A stretch of DNA of 64,000 bases, from positions 1-64,000 of the forward strand of contig CAZARU010000012.1 of the NCBI GenBank assembly GCA_964487605.1, written 5' to 3'. Source of the stretch: JAJDAH01 sp964487605. GTDB taxonomy: Bacteria > Myxococcota_A > Polyangia > Polyangiales > Polyangiaceae. Each line of letters starts with the position of its first letter. The stretch's first letter is position 1. Positions 41,733-50,854 of the stretch are shown here, piece after piece. The notes under the pieces are model-generated. The model ran no database searches, was not told the origin of the DNA, and saw only the letters and a list, made by a program, of their open reading frames with translations. The translations under genes were made by a program, and so were the position numbers.

Positions 41733-42485
41733 GTGCCGGAAGAGTTCCCGACGCTGGAGGTCGTCGCGAGCCTCGGGCTGCTGCTCCTCGGAGCGCGCCT
41801 GGTGCTCCGTCTGGCGCAGCGCGCCGACGCCGGCGCCACCACGCGAGAGGTGACTGCGCTCTTGGAGCGAGAAGACGTGGACGAAGCCTTCGAACTGCTT
41901 TCTTCGAAGGAGAACGCCTACTTCCGGATCCTGCACCGCACACTGCGCGAAGCGCTGCGCCGGCGGAGCGCCCCTCTCGCCGAGCGCGTGGCAGACGCTT
42001 TCGACGCGGAGTACCGACGGCAGGCCGACCAGGTGGGTGCGCGGCGCGTGCGCGACTTCGTCGTGCTGTCGCTCCTCGGCGGCGCGACGGTGTTCGCGGG
42101 CGTGAGCGAGCGCGTCGGCAGTTCATGGTTCCTCGCGGCGTGCGTCGCGTCCGCGGTCCTCCTGGCGCTCGGCATGGGCCTGCAACGCGCCGCGCTTCGA
42201 GACGCGCGCGCCGAGCGCCGGGGAGCCCTGAGCGCCGCCATGGCACTGGGTAGGGTCGAGGCCGGCCAGGGCGGCGAACGCAGCGGAGCGTCGTGGCGCG
42301 AAGCGTGCCCCGCGTGCGGTGCGCGCGACGTCCGACCCATCGACGATCCGGCTGCGGCCGAAGTCTCTCTGGGGAGGCTCGGCGACGTCAGGGCGCTGGC
42401 GGTCTGCCGGGCCTGCGGCGTGGGCACGTTCCGGACCGACCCGGAGGCAGAAGCCAGTTCGCGCGACGCCGACGCATCGGAGTGA
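41733..42485 (+). CDS. Membrane protein with C-terminal zinc-ribbon-like cysteines
   Basis: 250 residues, GTG start. A short N-terminal hydrophobic helix, a charged helical region, two further hydrophobic helices (about 111-125 and 129-148) and a soluble tail with CPACG and CRACG, spaced as in a four-Cys zinc ribbon. The N-terminal half has a faint resemblance in layout to TolQ/ExbB/MotA-type proteins (helix, charged cytosolic loop, helix pair) but I cannot support that call. It follows the LOG gene by 12 bases and is probably in its operon. Confidence 0.6.
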   Translation: MPEEFPTLEVVASLGLLLLGARLVLRLAQRADAGATTREVTALLEREDVDEAFELLSSKENAYFRILHRTLREALRRRSAPLAERVADAFDAEYRRQADQVGARRVRDFVVLSLLGGATVFAGVSERVGSSWFLAACVASAVLLALGMGLQRAALRDARAERRGALSAAMALGRVEAGQGGERSGASWREACPACGARDVRPIDDPAAAEVSLGRLGDVRALAVCRACGVGTFRTDPEAEASSRDADASE

Positions 42486-42621
42486 TCCGCGCGCACACCG
42501 CCCCCGTCCCGAATTCCATCCACCTCGGAACTCGTTCCGAGACCCGTTGTCTTTCCCGGCTCGCGCACGCCGAAGCCGGTGGCAGTCACGGGCGAACGGG
42601 AGCGTGTGCGGGGATGTGTCC

Positions 42622-44787
42622 ATGCGAACCCTCACTTCGCTCGCTGCCGTTTCTTCGATGCTCACCGCCTCGATCCTCGCAACCTCGGCCTCCGCGGGGC
42701 CGCCCCTGCCCCTGAAGAAGGTCCGCCTGTACGAGACGGGGGTCGCGTACTTCGAGCGGGGCGGCCGGCTCGTCGCGGGCGCGAACGTCGAGCTGCCGGT
42801 CCCGGCAGGGCACCTGGACGACGCGCTCAAGACGCTGGTCGTGCTGTCGGGCGACGCCAAGACGCAGATCTCCGGCATCGATTTCGGCAGCAGCGTGAGC
42901 CGAAACATGGCGCGCGCGCTCGCCGGCCTGCCCACGAGCGAGGAGGGACCCATTCGCTACGCCGAGCTCATGAAGAGCCTCAAGGGCGCCCCGGTCGAGG
43001 TCCGCACCCGCGGCGGCGTGGAGCGCGGCCGCATCATCGACGTGCTGCCGCCGGAGGAGAGCGTCACCGAGGAGTGCGCGCCGGTGGAGGAGGCCCCCGA
43101 GAAGGCAGGCGCGGCGCCGGCGTGCGTGCTCAAGAAGCACCTCACCGTGCTCCTGCTCACCGACAGGTCGGCGATCAGGCGACTATCGGCGCCCGAGATC
43201 GTCAGCGTGCGACCCACGGACGCGGCGTACACGGGGCGCCTCGCATCGGCCCTCGACGCGCTGTCGTCGCGTGGCGCGCAGACGCAGCGCTCGCTGCGCG
43301 TGCTCGCGGCCGCGGGCAGCGCCGTGACGCTGGGGTACGTCGCCGAGGCGCCGCTCTGGCGCACGACCTACCGGCTCGTGCTCGGTGAGGCGCGCTCGAG
43401 CGCGCTGCAAGGCTGGGCGCTCGTCCACAACGACACGGACGAGGACTGGGACCGTGTGAACGTCGAGCTCGTGAACGGCCAACCCGACTCGTTTCTCTTT
43501 CCTCTCGCAGCGCCACGCTACGCGCGTCGCGAGCTCGTGACCCCCGAGAACGAGCTCTCCACCGTGCCGCAGCTCCTCGACACGACCGTCGACGGGATGT
43601 GGGCGGGCGACGTGGGAGAATCGTACGGCGCTGGTGGCCTCGGTCTGTCCGGTTCGGGCGAGGGAGGGGGCGGACGCGGCTACGGCGTGGGCCTCGGGTC
43701 CATCGGGACCGTCGGGCACGGCGCGGGCGTCGCCGGCGTCGCTCCGAGCTCGCTGCTGTCGGTCGGGAACCTCGCGAGCGTTGCCCAAGCCGAGGGCGTC
43801 GAGGCGGGCGCCTTGTTCCGCTACGTGCTGCCGCACCCAGTCGATCTGCGAGCGCGCGGATCGGCGCTGGTGCCGTTCGTGTCCGGGGCCGTCGAGGCGC
43901 GTCGCCTGGCGTTCTTCGAGCGCGCCGGCGCGGCGGCGCGCAGCGCCGTGCGCATGTCGAACGGAACGGGGCAAACCCTCCCCGAGGGGACCCTCGCCAT
44001 CTTCGCCGACGGCGGGTTCGCTGGCGAGGCCGCGCTCGAGCGCCTCAAGCCGACCGAATCACAGGTCGTCCGGTTCGGATTCGACCTCGACGTGGAGCTC
44101 ACCGAGTCGGGGCACAAGACGACCGACGCCTCGCAGCTCCTCACGTTCGAGCAAGGGGACCTGGTGGAGCACTTCCTGCGCAAGCACGTCGTCACCCTCG
44201 ACGTCGAGAACCGCAGCGGCGCAGCGCGCACCGCCTACCTGGCCCTCGATTTCGTCGAGAACGCGCGGGTCGAGGGCGCCGACGAACTCGACTACGACGT
44301 CCACACCGACAAGCCGGCCGCGCTCTTCGAGGTGGCGCCCCGCGAGAAGGTCGTGCGCACGCTGAAGGTGGAGGAAGGCCTGAGCCGCCGGACGCCGCTC
44401 GGCACCCTCGGCTCGCGCGGGCTCGAGCGCATGGCAGAGTCCACCGAGCTGACCCAGGAGCAGCGGGAAGTGGTGATGCGCAGCGCCCAGCGCATGAAGG
44501 AGGCCGAGCTGCGGCGCGGAGCCAAGACGCGCCGTGAGGCCGACCTCGCCCGCGCCGAGGCGGAGGTCGAGCGCCTCCGCGCGCACGTCGAGGCCCTCGG
44601 TCCCAATCGGGCCCAGGGGGGCGAGAAGCTGGTCGATCGCTTGCTCGCCGCCGAGGACCGCGCGACCTCCATCCGCAACCGCCTCGACGTGCTCGAGCGC
44701 GAGGCCGAGGAGAAGGTCGCCCTGGCGCGCGCAAACCTGAGGCGGCTCGGGACGCTGGCGCGCAAGCGGGGGGCGGCTCGGAAGTGA
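42622..44787 (+). CDS. Exported DUF4139-family protein
   Basis: 721 residues. A signal peptide ends at ATSASAGPP. The N-terminal portion reads VRLYETGVAYFER, then the DUF4139 block with WRTTYRLVL, GWALVHNDTDEDWDRVNVELVNGQPDSF and further down VVRFGFDLDVEL. A Gly-rich loop (about 340-370) interrupts the domain. The last 100 residues are a predicted coiled coil (Glu/Arg/Ala rich). DUF4139 occurs in MuiA-type proteins linked to mucoidy in other bacteria and in eukaryotes; the biochemical role is unknown. The ATG at 42622 makes the signal peptide N-terminal. It is 136 bases after the zinc-ribbon gene. Confidence 0.82.
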   Translation: MRTLTSLAAVSSMLTASILATSASAGPPLPLKKVRLYETGVAYFERGGRLVAGANVELPVPAGHLDDALKTLVVLSGDAKTQISGIDFGSSVSRNMARALAGLPTSEEGPIRYAELMKSLKGAPVEVRTRGGVERGRIIDVLPPEESVTEECAPVEEAPEKAGAAPACVLKKHLTVLLLTDRSAIRRLSAPEIVSVRPTDAAYTGRLASALDALSSRGAQTQRSLRVLAAAGSAVTLGYVAEAPLWRTTYRLVLGEARSSALQGWALVHNDTDEDWDRVNVELVNGQPDSFLFPLAAPRYARRELVTPENELSTVPQLLDTTVDGMWAGDVGESYGAGGLGLSGSGEGGGGRGYGVGLGSIGTVGHGAGVAGVAPSSLLSVGNLASVAQAEGVEAGALFRYVLPHPVDLRARGSALVPFVSGAVEARRLAFFERAGAAARSAVRMSNGTGQTLPEGTLAIFADGGFAGEAALERLKPTESQVVRFGFDLDVELTESGHKTTDASQLLTFEQGDLVEHFLRKHVVTLDVENRSGAARTAYLALDFVENARVEGADELDYDVHTDKPAALFEVAPREKVVRTLKVEEGLSRRTPLGTLGSRGLERMAESTELTQEQREVVMRSAQRMKEAELRRGAKTRREADLARAEAEVERLRAHVEALGPNRAQGGEKLVDRLLAAEDRATSIRNRLDVLEREAEEKVALARANLRRLGTLARKRGAARK

Positions 44788-44808
44788 CGGGACGGCACGG
44801 GCTCCGCG

Positions 44809-45540
44809 TCACTCGAAGCTTCCAGCGCCGTCGGCGCGACCGGCGCGACGGCCGCCCCGGCGCTCGCCCCAGAAGCCCGGCACGTCCCCGTCGCGCTTCA
44901 TCGCCTCGAACTTCTCGACCTGGCCGGCGTCGAGCACCGCGGCGAGCTTGGCTTCGGTCTTCTCGCGCGCTTCGCGCATTCGCTCGCGCCGCGCTTCACG
45001 CGACGGCTCTTCGCCGTCGTCCCCGGTGCGCGCTCTCACCAGGGCCTCGAAGTGCTGACCGAGGATCTCCGCGACCTTCCCCTTCTGCACGGCGGTGAGC
45101 CCCAGGGCCGTCTCGACGTCGTTCGTCCACTCCGCGGCTCGCTCCGTGCCGCGCAGGACGAACTGCCGGCGTCGTTCCTCGCGGCGCTCCGCGTTCACCT
45201 GGTCGAGGATGTCGCGAACCGCCACGTCGAACACGGGGTCGTCGACGACCGCGCCTCCGCGAGAATCGACCGGAGCACCGGCGTCCGGGGCCGGACGAAG
45301 CCGCTCTGCCAGCGCCAGCACGCGCTCGCGCTGAGAAGCGCCGGCCTGCGCCTCCAGGCGCGCGACACGCCTGGCCAGGTCCTCGCGCGGGTCACCATCG
45401 GGGCTCGCCACCATCCCGCCGGCCGACGCCGTCGGCTTCGCCCCGGGAGCAGGGCGGTGCGCCCAGTGCACCACGAGACCCCCCGCTGCCCCGCCGAGCA
45501 GCGCGGAGAGTAGCGTCGCCATGGCGACTGATCGCTCCAT
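44809..45540 (-). CDS. Membrane-anchored LTXXQ/Spy-like protein (tentative)
   Basis: 243 residues. An N-terminal hydrophobic helix (ATLLSALLGGAAGGLVV) and an extended polar region are followed by a helical part containing LGLTAVQKGKVAEILGQHFE and, near the end, EAKLAAVLDAGQVEKFEAM. The pair of LTxxQ-like repeats recalls Spy/CpxP/ZraP periplasmic chaperones, but identity is low and the length is larger. The C-terminal tail is Gly/Arg-rich. It converges with the DUF4139 gene. I would not assign a function. Confidence 0.5.
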   Translation of the reverse strand: MERSVAMATLLSALLGGAAGGLVVHWAHRPAPGAKPTASAGGMVASPDGDPREDLARRVARLEAQAGASQRERVLALAERLRPAPDAGAPVDSRGGAVVDDPVFDVAVRDILDQVNAERREERRRQFVLRGTERAAEWTNDVETALGLTAVQKGKVAEILGQHFEALVRARTGDDGEEPSREARRERMREAREKTEAKLAAVLDAGQVEKFEAMKRDGDVPGFWGERRGGRRAGRADGAGSFE

Positions 45541-45753
45541 GCGCGCAGCATGCCTCCGGGCGGTCCCGCGTGAAAATGGCGACGTGTCGGTCGGGCACGC
45601 GGGGGCGCGGGACGATGGAAGGCCTTCGTCGGGTCGGCTGCAGCCCGCGAACCGAAGAAATTCGCCACCTACGTGGCCGACCTACGTGGTCCCACCGATG
45701 TGCACGCCGGGTCGGAGTCGTAGGCGGGTTCCCGGGTCGATCAACCAGCGACC

Positions 45754-45761
45754 AGGAAGGA
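45754..45761 (+). promoter_or_regulatory. Shine-Dalgarno for the SnoaL-like gene
   Basis: AGGAAGGA, six bases before the ATG at 45768, fixes the start against a longer open frame that begins at 45570. Confidence 0.7.
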
Positions 45762-45767
45762 ACCCCG

Positions 45768-46196
45768 ATGACCACGAACGACAACGCCGCCCTCGCCAGC
45801 CGCCTCTATGGGCTCTTCAACGAGGGTCGCCTCGACGCCGCAGCCGATCTCGCCCACCCGGACGTCACCGTGGATGTCGTCGCGTTCGGCGCCGAGCTCA
45901 GCGGACGATCGGGGTTTCTCGACTTCATGGCGGGCTTCAAGACCGCCTTCCCCGATCTGAAGATCACGGTGGTGAACCAGGTGACGACCGCAGATCGGGT
46001 CGTCTCGGAGTGCTCCTGGACCGGGACCCACGAAGGGCCACTGCGGACCCCAGCGGGCGAGATCCCGCCGACCGGCAAGAAGGTGACCGGGGCACGCTTC
46101 TGTGAGGTCTGGACGATCAGCGCGGGACGCATCACGCGGCTGGTCAACTATCAGGACGTGACCACTTGGCTTCGTCAGCTCGGCCTGGCGTCCTGA
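45768..46196 (+). CDS. SnoaL-like / ester-cyclase-type protein
   Basis: 142 residues with an NTF2-like fold pattern: NAALASRLYGLFNEGRLD, then HPDVTVDVVAFGAEL, GFLDFMAGFKTAFPDLKI and the closing VWTISAGRITRLVNYQDV. Such proteins may be polyketide cyclases, ester cyclases or unassigned small-ligand binders. No biosynthetic enzymes surround it. It converges with the LuxR/MalT regulator with only a 3-base gap, and may be a target or cotranscribed antisense neighbour of it. Confidence 0.8.
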   Translation: MTTNDNAALASRLYGLFNEGRLDAAADLAHPDVTVDVVAFGAELSGRSGFLDFMAGFKTAFPDLKITVVNQVTTADRVVSECSWTGTHEGPLRTPAGEIPPTGKKVTGARFCEVWTISAGRITRLVNYQDVTTWLRQLGLAS

Positions 46197-46199
46197 GAC

Positions 46200-49070
46200 T
46201 CAGCGGGTGACGTCGCGGCGTTCGGCGGCCCAGAGCGCCACCTGCACGCGCGTCCCCAGCGACAGCTTCCCGAGGACGTTCTCCACGTGCTTCTCCACGG
46301 TCCGCTCGCTGATCCGCAACCGGTCGGCGATGGACCGGTTGGAGAGACCGTCGGCGAGGAGCGCGACCACTTGACGCTCGCGGGGCGTCAACGCCTCGGC
46401 GGCCGGCAGCTCCCGCACGGCGGGGATCCTGCTCGTAGCCGCGGCGACGAAGGCGGCTGCGTTCGGCAGACCCTGGGACAGATCCAGGATGCAGCGCCGC
46501 GCGTTCTCGTACGCGCCGACCGCCGCGTGCGGGAGCGCCTGGAGCTGCGCCAGGATCCCCTCTCGAATCGCGAGGCGCCAGACCATGGGCCGTTGCTCCT
46601 GCTCCACCGCGGCGCGCGCGCCCTCGCGCGCGACGAGCACCGCTTCGTCCCACCGTTCGAGCTGCGTCAGCGCGGTGGCTTTCAGTAGGCACAGCACCGG
46701 GATCGGCCGCACCGCGCGAGCCGCTGCGACGAGCCGCTCCACAGTGACCAGAGCGCGCGCTTCGCGCCGTGTCGCGAGATCGACCTCTGCCCGCGCGCAC
46801 GCGAGGAGCCGGTGCGGCATCGAGTTCGGCCCGTCGACTTCGCCTGCAAGCAACGCTTCGGCTCGATCGACGTCCCCGGCGACCATGCTCGCGCGAGCGA
46901 GAAAGCTCGTGGTCGTGGCCACGACCGTGGGTGACCCCATCTTCCGCGCGAGGTCCAGCGCTTCGGCCAGGTGCCGAACGGCCTCGTCCGCCCTCAGCAG
47001 GTCGAACTCCAGCGCCCCGAAGAGCAGGCGCGCCGTGGCCTCGTACCGGAGCTGACGATCCTCGATCGCCATGCGGAGCCCCCTTTCGGCGCACCCGAAC
47101 GCTCGCGCGTACTCGCCGCGCGCGCCCAGCGCGAGACCGAACCACAGGAGCGCCCGGATCTCCCCCGACCGCCACGCGATGCTCCTCGAGTACCTTACGG
47201 CATGTTCCGCATCGGCCACGACGGAAGCTGAGGATGCCTCCGGTGGCCAGGCGGATGGCAAATGGAAGTAGTCGGTACCGCGAGTTGCATGGCCGGCCAT
47301 GGCGCTGGCGCGCCCGAGAGGTACTTCGAGCTCGTCGAACAATCGGTGGGCGCGCTCGTAGCTCCGCGACGACCGCTCGAGGTCGCCTCGGACGTAGTGC
47401 GTCCACCCCAGGTGATCGAGCGTCTCCGCGGTGCCGTGACGGTCGTTCTGGCGCTCGAACATCGCCAGCGCCTCTTCCTGGTGAACTCTCGCCTGCTCCA
47501 CGTCTCCGGTCATCATCAGCCAGAACCCCAGCCAGCTCAGTGATTCCGCGACGCGGGTGGGCGGGCCAATCCTCCTCGCGAGGTCCAGCGCCTCTCGGAA
47601 GAGGGTACCGGCGCGGACGAAATCGCGCTCGCGCGACAAGACGCCGAGATCCACCAGGCTGCGCCAGATCCCCGGAGCGTCGTCTGACCGGCGCGCGAGC
47701 GAAAGCGCCTGCTCGTGATCCCTCCGCGCCGCGGTGAACTCACCCGTCCAGTCGAACGCCTGCGCCCGCTCGCGGTGAAGCTGCGCATCCGGCGGGACGC
47801 CGCTGGCGGCGAGGGCGTCGATGGCCCTGGTGTAGTGCTCGATGGCGGCGCGCGGCGCATGCGTCGCCTGCCGGGCCGCGATCCGCGCCCAGTGCGCCGC
47901 TTTCGCCCACGACCGCGCCTCGCCGTGGTGATGGGAGAGGTCCGCCGCGGAAGGTTCTTGCTCCGACTCGAGCTGTTCGGCGAGGCGTGCGTGGAGGTCC
48001 GTCCGCTCCCGTGCGAGCAGCCCGGACAAAACGACCTCCCTCGTCAACGCGTGCCGAAACGCGAACGACTCCGCCGACTCCTCGACGACCAGGTGCGCCG
48101 CCACGAGCGCCTTGATGGCATCGAGCAGCTCCCGTTCGTCGCAGCCGACGATGGCGCGCAGGCGATCTCCGTCGAATCGCCGCCCGGCAATGGCAGCTAG
48201 GTCGAGAATCCGTTTCGCGCGTGGCTCGAGAGCGGCGATGCGCCGCTCGACCGCGATTCGAAGACTGCGTGGAATGGTCAGCTTGCCGATTTCCTCGCTC
48301 GATCCAGTCCCTCCGGCCAGGGCGCCGGTGTCCACGCGGAGCAGCTCTTCGACGAAGAGCGGGTTGCCGTCGGTCAAGCGAAAGAGTCGGTCCACGAGGC
48401 TCGACGACGGCGTCTCGCCCTGAATCGCGGTGATCATCGCCTCCACGCCGTCTACCGGCAGGCGTTCGAGCTGCAGTTCGGTGACGGCACGCGTCCGCTC
48501 CAGCCCGGAGAGCAGCTCCCCGAGGCCCGCGTGCTGCTCCTCGGGTCGCCAGGTCAAGGCCAGCAACATCGGGCGAGCCGCATGGCGGAAGAGGTAGCTG
48601 ATCCACTCCAGCGTCACGTCGTCGGACCAGTGAAGGTCGTCGAACGCGACGACCAGCGCCGGCGAGCCGCCAGCCGGTCCCGCCCTGCCGGCGACGAGCC
48701 GCTCGAACGCCTCACCGAGGCGCTCGAAGAGCTGTCGCTTCAGGACCTCGAGCGCGTCGCGGCTGGACGCCGGAGCGCCGTGCGGCAGCGGGCCCGGAAG
48801 CGTCAGGGGACTCAACAGATCCCGAACGGGCGCCAGCGGGATGGCCGTGTCCTCTCGATGACACCGGCCGGCACACCACGCCAGACCGCGTGCGCTCGCC
48901 ATCTGCTCGAGCTCGGCCAGCAGTCGCGACTTGCCGATCCCAGCCTCGCCCGAGATCTCCACGATGGACGAGCTCCCCTTCGCGAGTGCGTCGAGCCTCG
49001 CGGCGAGAAGCGCTCGGTCGGCGTCGCGGCCGATGAGCATCGGACAGATCGTCAGCGAGAGTGCCGGCAT
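46200..49070 (-). CDS. LuxR-type regulator with AAA-like ATPase and TPR region (MalT/LAL class)
   Basis: 956 residues. N-terminal P-loop ATPase (GEAGIGKS, about residues 40-47; VVAFDDLHWSDD as Walker B) of the STAND/LAL kind, a long helical TPR-like middle, and a C-terminal HTH LuxR domain: LTPRERQVVALLADGLSNRSIADRLRIS then TVEKHVENVLGKL. Such large proteins bind an inducer through the TPR part and oligomerise with ATP to activate transcription. The inducer and targets are unknown. It is convergent with the SnoaL-like gene. ATG at 49070 gives the normal MLIGRDAD beginning within 10-14 residues. Confidence 0.93.
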   Translation of the reverse strand: MPALSLTICPMLIGRDADRALLAARLDALAKGSSSIVEISGEAGIGKSRLLAELEQMASARGLAWCAGRCHREDTAIPLAPVRDLLSPLTLPGPLPHGAPASSRDALEVLKRQLFERLGEAFERLVAGRAGPAGGSPALVVAFDDLHWSDDVTLEWISYLFRHAARPMLLALTWRPEEQHAGLGELLSGLERTRAVTELQLERLPVDGVEAMITAIQGETPSSSLVDRLFRLTDGNPLFVEELLRVDTGALAGGTGSSEEIGKLTIPRSLRIAVERRIAALEPRAKRILDLAAIAGRRFDGDRLRAIVGCDERELLDAIKALVAAHLVVEESAESFAFRHALTREVVLSGLLARERTDLHARLAEQLESEQEPSAADLSHHHGEARSWAKAAHWARIAARQATHAPRAAIEHYTRAIDALAASGVPPDAQLHRERAQAFDWTGEFTAARRDHEQALSLARRSDDAPGIWRSLVDLGVLSRERDFVRAGTLFREALDLARRIGPPTRVAESLSWLGFWLMMTGDVEQARVHQEEALAMFERQNDRHGTAETLDHLGWTHYVRGDLERSSRSYERAHRLFDELEVPLGRASAMAGHATRGTDYFHLPSAWPPEASSASVVADAEHAVRYSRSIAWRSGEIRALLWFGLALGARGEYARAFGCAERGLRMAIEDRQLRYEATARLLFGALEFDLLRADEAVRHLAEALDLARKMGSPTVVATTTSFLARASMVAGDVDRAEALLAGEVDGPNSMPHRLLACARAEVDLATRREARALVTVERLVAAARAVRPIPVLCLLKATALTQLERWDEAVLVAREGARAAVEQEQRPMVWRLAIREGILAQLQALPHAAVGAYENARRCILDLSQGLPNAAAFVAAATSRIPAVRELPAAEALTPRERQVVALLADGLSNRSIADRLRISERTVEKHVENVLGKLSLGTRVQVALWAAERRDVTR

Positions 49071-49266
49071 GGAGGCGCCGATCCGAATGACCGCTTCAGC
49101 GGAGGACCAGGCGACGATAGCTCACGGCCGCTGCCAGAGGCAGTCGGGGACCGTGGTTCGCGCCGCTCGGGCCGGCCCACGGACACGGGGCCGCTGCGAC
49201 GCCTGGGGAGGCTCCTTCCGCACCGTCGATCTTCGCCGCAATCCGCCTGGCGCGAGCTCCCATCGC

Positions 49267-50772
49267 TCAACGCGACGAACCACGGCCTTCCGTCCGCCTA
49301 ACCTCGGCGACGACCCGGCGCACGTGCTCGTCTCTCTCGCGCTCGCTCTCGTAGGGCCGGAACGTGTGATCGAACGCGAGCGCGTAGAGGTCACAGACGC
49401 GGAGCGGGAGCGTGGCACCGTCCGGCGGCAGACCCGGGAGGTTCTGGGAGCCGATGACGCGATGCTTCGTCTCGAGGACGTATCGGGAGCCTTCGACCCG
49501 GAGCTGTCCTCCAACGGCACGATTGGCGAGCATGGCGAGGGTATGGCGCCGCATCGAGGCGGAGCCGGCGGCGTGCGTCTTCGCGAAGTCCGCCAGCTCG
49601 AGGTAGTCGAGCTCCGCGCCCGCCGGGATGTTCTTGGGATCGTGCCAGGCGTCGAGCAGTGTGGCGACCTCCGGCACGTCGCGATGGCGGGCGAGAACGC
49701 TGGCGCAGGGTAATGACGCATGCAGCTCGAGCAGCCCCGCCCGCTGCAAGCTGCGAGCGAGCGCCAGCACCTGGTCGGTGTCCGGCTCCTGCTCGAGGAG
49801 CCGGCTGGTCAGCCTGCAATCGGTCCCTCGCAGAGTGCGCACCTGCTGGAGCGTCCCCGGATGAGGCCCCTCCCAGTGCTTGCGCAACGCTGCGACCACG
49901 CGCGCCTGCAGCGACCGCGCGCGCTCGCGGTCCCACTCGTCGAAGGGCGACACGAGCACGGCCGCCTGGTCCAGCGCGTCCACCGTCCCGAGCGCCACCA
50001 GACCGAGGACGCGACGCTCGACCAGCTCGGTCACGCTCGGGTCGACCCGGCGCCGAAGCGCCTCGCCGCGCATGGGCTCGCGCGGCTTCGGCCGCTCCAC
50101 GATCCGGTCGAGTGCGCTTCGCCACCGATACGCCGGCAGGGAATCGTCGGCGAGCTGGTGAAACGGCACCTCGGTCTCGAACTGTCTCTCGCGAGTCGGC
50201 AGGTCGGGCCAGGAGTCAGCCGGGCCTTCGCGCGTGGCGTCGCTCGGAGCCGTGGAGACGATCGTGGCGATCGTGTCGTCGTCACAGCTTCCCTCGCGCT
50301 CGATCTCGAGCCGGAGCAGGCCGCGTAGGGGGTCGTCGAGCCATCCCCGAAACGTGCAGGCGCCGCCCCCCGTGCGTTGGTACGACCAGTCGAAGAGGTG
50401 CCCTGCGAAGCCGGCTAGACGAAGCTCCCCGACGAGCTCCGCCCGGGTGCTGGCGGCTTCCCCGCCGGCGAACTCCGGCAAGCTGCCGCGCTCGGAGTCG
50501 GTCCGGATCTTCCACACGACGGGGGTGTGCTCCGTCAGGCAGGTTGGCTCGAGACTGAAGGGACACTTGGTCCCCGACGGGACTCGAGCCGTCAGCCCAT
50601 AGGGAGAGAGGGACACCACCTGCGCGTGAGTCGCCGCGCGCGCGCGAGCCGCCCGCACTCGAGGAACGTCACCGAACCCGTGACGCGCGAGCAGACCAAA
50701 GTACCAGATCGCGCCCGGCACCGCGACGCCGAGCGCGCCGAGCACGCCGAGCACGCCGAGCTTCCAGTTCAC
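49267..50772 (-). CDS. Membrane-anchored protein of unknown function
   Basis: 501 residues from the GTG at 50772, chosen because an N-terminal hydrophobic helix (LGVLGVLGALGVAVPGAIWYF) follows immediately. The rest is soluble and charged, with few Cys in the middle (CPFSLEPTC, ACTFRG) and a helical C-terminal half. I recognise no motif. It lies 82 bases after the VWA gene on the same strand. The long upstream extension to 51087 is an Arg-rich shadow of the VWA gene. Confidence 0.55.
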   Translation of the reverse strand: MNWKLGVLGVLGALGVAVPGAIWYFGLLARHGFGDVPRVRAARARAATHAQVVSLSPYGLTARVPSGTKCPFSLEPTCLTEHTPVVWKIRTDSERGSLPEFAGGEAASTRAELVGELRLAGFAGHLFDWSYQRTGGGACTFRGWLDDPLRGLLRLEIEREGSCDDDTIATIVSTAPSDATREGPADSWPDLPTRERQFETEVPFHQLADDSLPAYRWRSALDRIVERPKPREPMRGEALRRRVDPSVTELVERRVLGLVALGTVDALDQAAVLVSPFDEWDRERARSLQARVVAALRKHWEGPHPGTLQQVRTLRGTDCRLTSRLLEQEPDTDQVLALARSLQRAGLLELHASLPCASVLARHRDVPEVATLLDAWHDPKNIPAGAELDYLELADFAKTHAAGSASMRRHTLAMLANRAVGGQLRVEGSRYVLETKHRVIGSQNLPGLPPDGATLPLRVCDLYALAFDHTFRPYESERERDEHVRRVVAEVRRTEGRGSSR

Positions 50773-50854
50773 CGGTCGATGGCTCGCACACGCGAAGGGC
50801 GGGAGCAAACGCCGCTGCACGACTCGGCGCGACCCAGCCCGTTCCGCTCGACCC

